From Propioniciclava flava (lineage in GTDB: Bacteria > Actinomycetota > Actinomycetes > Propionibacteriales > Propionibacteriaceae), in contig NZ_PPCV01000004.1 of assembly GCF_004126535.1 (NCBI RefSeq), forward strand, positions 1 to 64,000: a stretch of 64,000 bases of DNA. Reading direction: 5' to 3'. The notes beneath the pieces were generated by a model, which made no database searches, was not told the origin of the DNA, and worked only from the letters and a program-made list of their open reading frames with translations. This document shows, piece by piece, positions 61,458 to 64,000 of this stretch. The stretch's first letter is position 1. Each line of letters opens with the position of its first letter. Position numbers and translations under genes: made by a program.

Positions 61458-62924
61458 ATGGCACGCAATGAGGCATTAGCCGCGGACCCGGCCGAGCAGC
61501 GCACGACAGGTGACCTTGCTCGCGCCGCCGTCTCCGGCTGGCTGGGAACCGCCCTGGAGTTCATGGACTTCCAGCTTTACTCGCTGGCGGCAGCGCTGGT
61601 CTTCCAGACCATCTTCTTCCCGACCGACGCCCCCGGCATGGCGATCATCCTCGCTATGGCCACCTACGGTGTGGGGTACATCAGCCGTCCCCTGGGCGCG
61701 TGGTACTTCGGTCACCTGGGCGACAAGATCGGACGCCGCAAGGTGCTCTTCTACACGATCTTGCTGATGGGCGTCTCCACGACTCTCATCGGCGCGCTGC
61801 CCACCTACCACCAGGTCGGCGCCCTGGCCCCGATTCTCCTGGTCGTGCTCCGGTTGGCGCAGGGCTTCGGTGCGGGTGCTGAGATTGCTGGCGCGTCCGT
61901 CATGCTCACGGAGTACGCGCCGCGTCGTCGTCGTGGCATCGTCGGCTCGCTGGTTGCGCTTGGCACCAACTCCGGCACGCTGGGCGCCTCCGCCATCTGG
62001 GGCGTGCTCGTCGCGACCCTCTCCCACGACGACATCGTCAACTGGGGTTGGCGTATCCCGTTCCTCGCGTCGGTCCTCATCATGGTGTTCGCCGTGTGGG
62101 TGCGGTTCAACCTGAAGGAATCCCCGGTGTTCGAGGCCCGCGAGGACGTCGTCGACGGCGTCGCGGTCTCCAAGGAGGAACTGGCTCAGGTGGCCTCGAA
62201 CAGCAACGTGCTGGCCGAGGGTCTCTCCGAGCGCAAGGGCCGCGCCTTCTTCGAGGCGTTCTTCCTGCGGTTCGGCCAGGCCGGTAACTCCGGCATGGTC
62301 CAGACCTACCTGATCTCCTACATCACGGCGACGCTGCTGCTGGCGCCGAGCGTGGGCACCAACGTGGTGATCACCTCCTCGCTGGTCGGCTTCATCACCG
62401 TCCCGCTGGTTGGTTTCCTCAGTGACAAGTTCGGCCGCAAGCTGATGTACATGGTGATGTCGTCCATCTCGCTGATCCTGGTCTTCCCGATGATCTGGAT
62501 GATCGCCACGGCACAGGTCAACGCCGTGTTCGCGGGGTACATCATCATTCACCAGTCCTCCGTCTTGGCTTTGGCCTCCCTGGAGAACCTGACCATGGCC
62601 GAGATCTTCGGCGCTCGTCACCGCTACACCCAGATGGCGCTGGCCAAGGAGATCGCTGCCATCATCGCTACCGGTGTCGGCCCGGTCGTCGCCGCCGCCC
62701 TCGTCGTGGCGACCGGTGGCTCCTGGTGGCCGATCGCGATCATGATCGCGATCTTCACGGCCCTCTCGCTGGGCGCCTCGATCGTGATGCCCGAGGTTGC
62801 GGGCCGCGACCTGACGCTGCTCAACGACAGCAAGCCGGGCGAGGCCATCATCGGGCCGTTCGCTCGCCGCGAGCGGATCAAGCTCGGCCTGCCGGTCGAC
62901 GATGAGGCCATGCGGGCGAAGTAA
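61458..62924 (+). CDS. MFS transporter, metabolite:H+ symporter (MHS) family
   Basis: This 488-residue, 12-helix carrier of the MHS/ShiA-ProP type has an N-terminal helix with WLGTALEFMDFQLYSLAAAL, the A-motif GHLGDKIGRRKVLFYTILLM and VVLRLAQGFGAGAEIAGASV typical of that group, plus a cytoplasmic loop and hydrophilic C-terminus (PFARRERIKLGLPVDDEAMR). Its place at the end of the rspA operon suggests uptake of a sugar acid such as gluconate, idonate or mannonate, which is inference from context. A terminator follows immediately. Confidence 0.9.
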   Translation: MARNEALAADPAEQRTTGDLARAAVSGWLGTALEFMDFQLYSLAAALVFQTIFFPTDAPGMAIILAMATYGVGYISRPLGAWYFGHLGDKIGRRKVLFYTILLMGVSTTLIGALPTYHQVGALAPILLVVLRLAQGFGAGAEIAGASVMLTEYAPRRRRGIVGSLVALGTNSGTLGASAIWGVLVATLSHDDIVNWGWRIPFLASVLIMVFAVWVRFNLKESPVFEAREDVVDGVAVSKEELAQVASNSNVLAEGLSERKGRAFFEAFFLRFGQAGNSGMVQTYLISYITATLLLAPSVGTNVVITSSLVGFITVPLVGFLSDKFGRKLMYMVMSSISLILVFPMIWMIATAQVNAVFAGYIIIHQSSVLALASLENLTMAEIFGARHRYTQMALAKEIAAIIATGVGPVVAAALVVATGGSWWPIAIMIAIFTALSLGASIVMPEVAGRDLTLLNDSKPGEAIIGPFARRERIKLGLPVDDEAMRAK

Positions 62925-62943
62925 CTCATCCCTGCCACAGCGA

Positions 62944-62979
62944 CGGAGGGCCCCGGAACTCACGTTCCGGGGCCCTCCG
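62944..62979 (+). terminator. Terminator after the MHS transporter gene
   Basis: CGGAGGGCCCCGGAAC pairs with GTTCCGGGGCCCTCCG (16-bp perfect stem, 4-base loop) 19 bases past the stop. The convergent glycosyltransferase gene ends 16 bases further, so it may serve both directions. Confidence 0.85.
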
Positions 62980-62994
62980 CCTGTCTGCGTGTGG

Positions 62995-64000
62995 CTAGTG
63001 CGCGCCGTCGGCTGCGTGACGGTCGATGGCTGCCTGGTAAACCTCGACGGTCTGCTGGGCGATCGCGGCCCAACTGAACTCATCGATGCAGCGTTGCCGG
63101 CCGGCGACCCCCATGGCAGCGGCCCGCTCGGGGTCGCGGGTGAGGTCGTTGATGCGCTCGGCGAAGGTGGCCTCGAAGGCGGCGATGAAGGCCGGATCGT
63201 TGGCCCGCGCCGGATCGTAGGGGACCAGCAGGCCCGTCACGCCGTCATCGACGACCTCCGGAATGCCGCCGACAGCAGAGGCGACCACGGCCGTCTCGCA
63301 CGCCATCGCCTCGAGGTTGACGATGCCGAGGGGCTCATAAATCGACGGGCAGGCGAACACAGTGGCCGCCGTATTGATCTGGCGCACCTGCTCGCGCGGC
63401 AGCATCTCCTCCACCCAGAACACGCGGCCCGGACGCTCGGCCTGCAGACGCGCGAACTCGGCATTGAACTCTGCGGCGATCTCGGGGGTGTCCGGGGCGC
63501 CAGCGAGCAGGAGCAGCGTCGTATCGGGATCCAGCGCCCGCGCAGCACGGACGAGGTGGATGAGCCCCTTTTGACGGGTGATGCGCCCGACGAACACCAC
63601 GATGGGGCGATCCAGCGGGACGCCGAGGCGCTCCAAGACGTCGGTGTCGTGGTCGGGGCGGAACTCATCGGTGTCGATGCCGTTCTTCACGACGTGGATC
63701 TTCTCGCGCGGCACGAACGGGTACGCGCGAGTGATGTTCTCGATCATCGCCTCCGACACGGCGATGACCGCATCGGCCTCGGCGAAGGCGGTCTTCTCGA
63801 TCCAACTGGAGACGCGGTAGCCGCCGCCGAGTTGTTCGACCTTCCACGGACGATCCGGTTCGAGACTGTGCGCGGTGACCACGAGCGGCACGTCCAGGAG
63901 GCGTCCGCCGATGACCCCGGCGAACTGGGCGTACCAGGTGTGCGCGTGGATGACGTCAACATCAGGAATGGCGGCGGCCATCGCCACGTCGGTTCCTAGC
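62995..64000 (-). CDS. GT4-family glycogen synthase (GlgM/GlgA type), N-terminus off the edge
   Basis: 335 codons are visible, and the frame is open at the right edge. The actinobacterial GlgM/GlgA core is clear: DVDVIHAHTWYAQFAGVIGG, then VVTAHSLEPDRPWKVEQLGG followed by GYRVSSWIEKTAFAEADAVI. Donor-binding GT4 motifs follow in VFVGRITRQKGLIHLVRAAR and PSIYEPLGIVNLEAMACETA (the E-x7-E region). This group makes alpha-maltose-1-phosphate or extends alpha-1,4-glucan from ADP-glucose. About 50-60 N-terminal residues should lie beyond the window. Whether it is GlgM or classical GlgA cannot be decided from this part. Confidence 0.88.
   Translation of the reverse strand, partial: LGTDVAMAAAIPDVDVIHAHTWYAQFAGVIGGRLLDVPLVVTAHSLEPDRPWKVEQLGGGYRVSSWIEKTAFAEADAVIAVSEAMIENITRAYPFVPREKIHVVKNGIDTDEFRPDHDTDVLERLGVPLDRPIVVFVGRITRQKGLIHLVRAARALDPDTTLLLLAGAPDTPEIAAEFNAEFARLQAERPGRVFWVEEMLPREQVRQINTAATVFACPSIYEPLGIVNLEAMACETAVVASAVGGIPEVVDDGVTGLLVPYDPARANDPAFIAAFEATFAERINDLTRDPERAAAMGVAGRQRCIDEFSWAAIAQQTVEVYQAAIDRHAADGAH

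Overview
The window is high-GC DNA with densely packed genes, many stop/start overlaps (ATGA/GTGA) and frequent GTG starts. Monomeric isocitrate dehydrogenase, an actinobacterial GlgM-type glycosyltransferase, DUF3117, a DivIVA-domain protein, FdxA next to DapC, a VanW/PG-binding protein and a Zur-type AztABCD zinc system all point to an actinomycete (Actinomycetota). Propionibacteriales is my guess at the order. The genus cannot be settled from this window. I see no tRNA, rRNA, CRISPR array or prophage.

Region 1 (1-9.0 kb) is a decaying carbohydrate/restriction locus. An IS3-family end sits against the 3' tail of a type I restriction gene (hsdR). A sugar-binding-protein tail follows, then a chimeric gene joining the N-terminus of a sugar ABC permease in frame to the C-terminal half of a family 5 (Dpp/Opp) binding protein, which is itself frameshifted. 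The following Dpp-type permease and ATPase genes and a GH20 hexosaminidase are intact. The GH1 glucosidase after them has lost an internal segment.

Region 2 (9-32 kb) is mostly housekeeping. It holds a MarR-acyl-CoA ligase-DUF1295 operon, an ArsR-MFS metal-resistance pair, a BCCT osmolyte carrier, a QorB-like reductase, succinate-semialdehyde dehydrogenase, a frameshifted amidohydrolase, a patatin, a UPF0126 (YicG-like) channel, a lipoprotein L,D-transpeptidase, an M20 amidohydrolase, isocitrate dehydrogenase, a VanZ-RDD protein, an FCD-like regulator, citrate synthase and an RNase HI fused to an NTF2-like domain. A cobalamin riboswitch precedes an FhuF-like Fe-S protein. A cluster of DnaA-box-like 9-mers lies at 26.77-26.83 kb.

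Region 3 (32-46.3 kb) contains a MacB-like exporter with a two-component system, the zinc importer aztCBA and, further on, aztD. aztC and aztD each have a Zur-like operator. Between them are a MarR-ABC exporter pair, an orphan RelA/SpoT-domain protein and an MFS carrier. A 28-bp tandem duplication alters the end of aztA.

Region 4 (46.4-64 kb) contains transketolase, a VanW/PG-binding protein, the succinylase lysine/DAP branch (dapC, dapD, dapE) with ferredoxin fdxA and cell-wall-associated membrane proteins, LOG, DivIVA-domain and DUF3117 proteins. It ends with a sugar-acid catabolic cluster (GntR, RspA/ManD, IdnD/RspB-like dehydrogenase, MHS transporter) and a glycogen-pathway glycosyltransferase that runs off the right edge.
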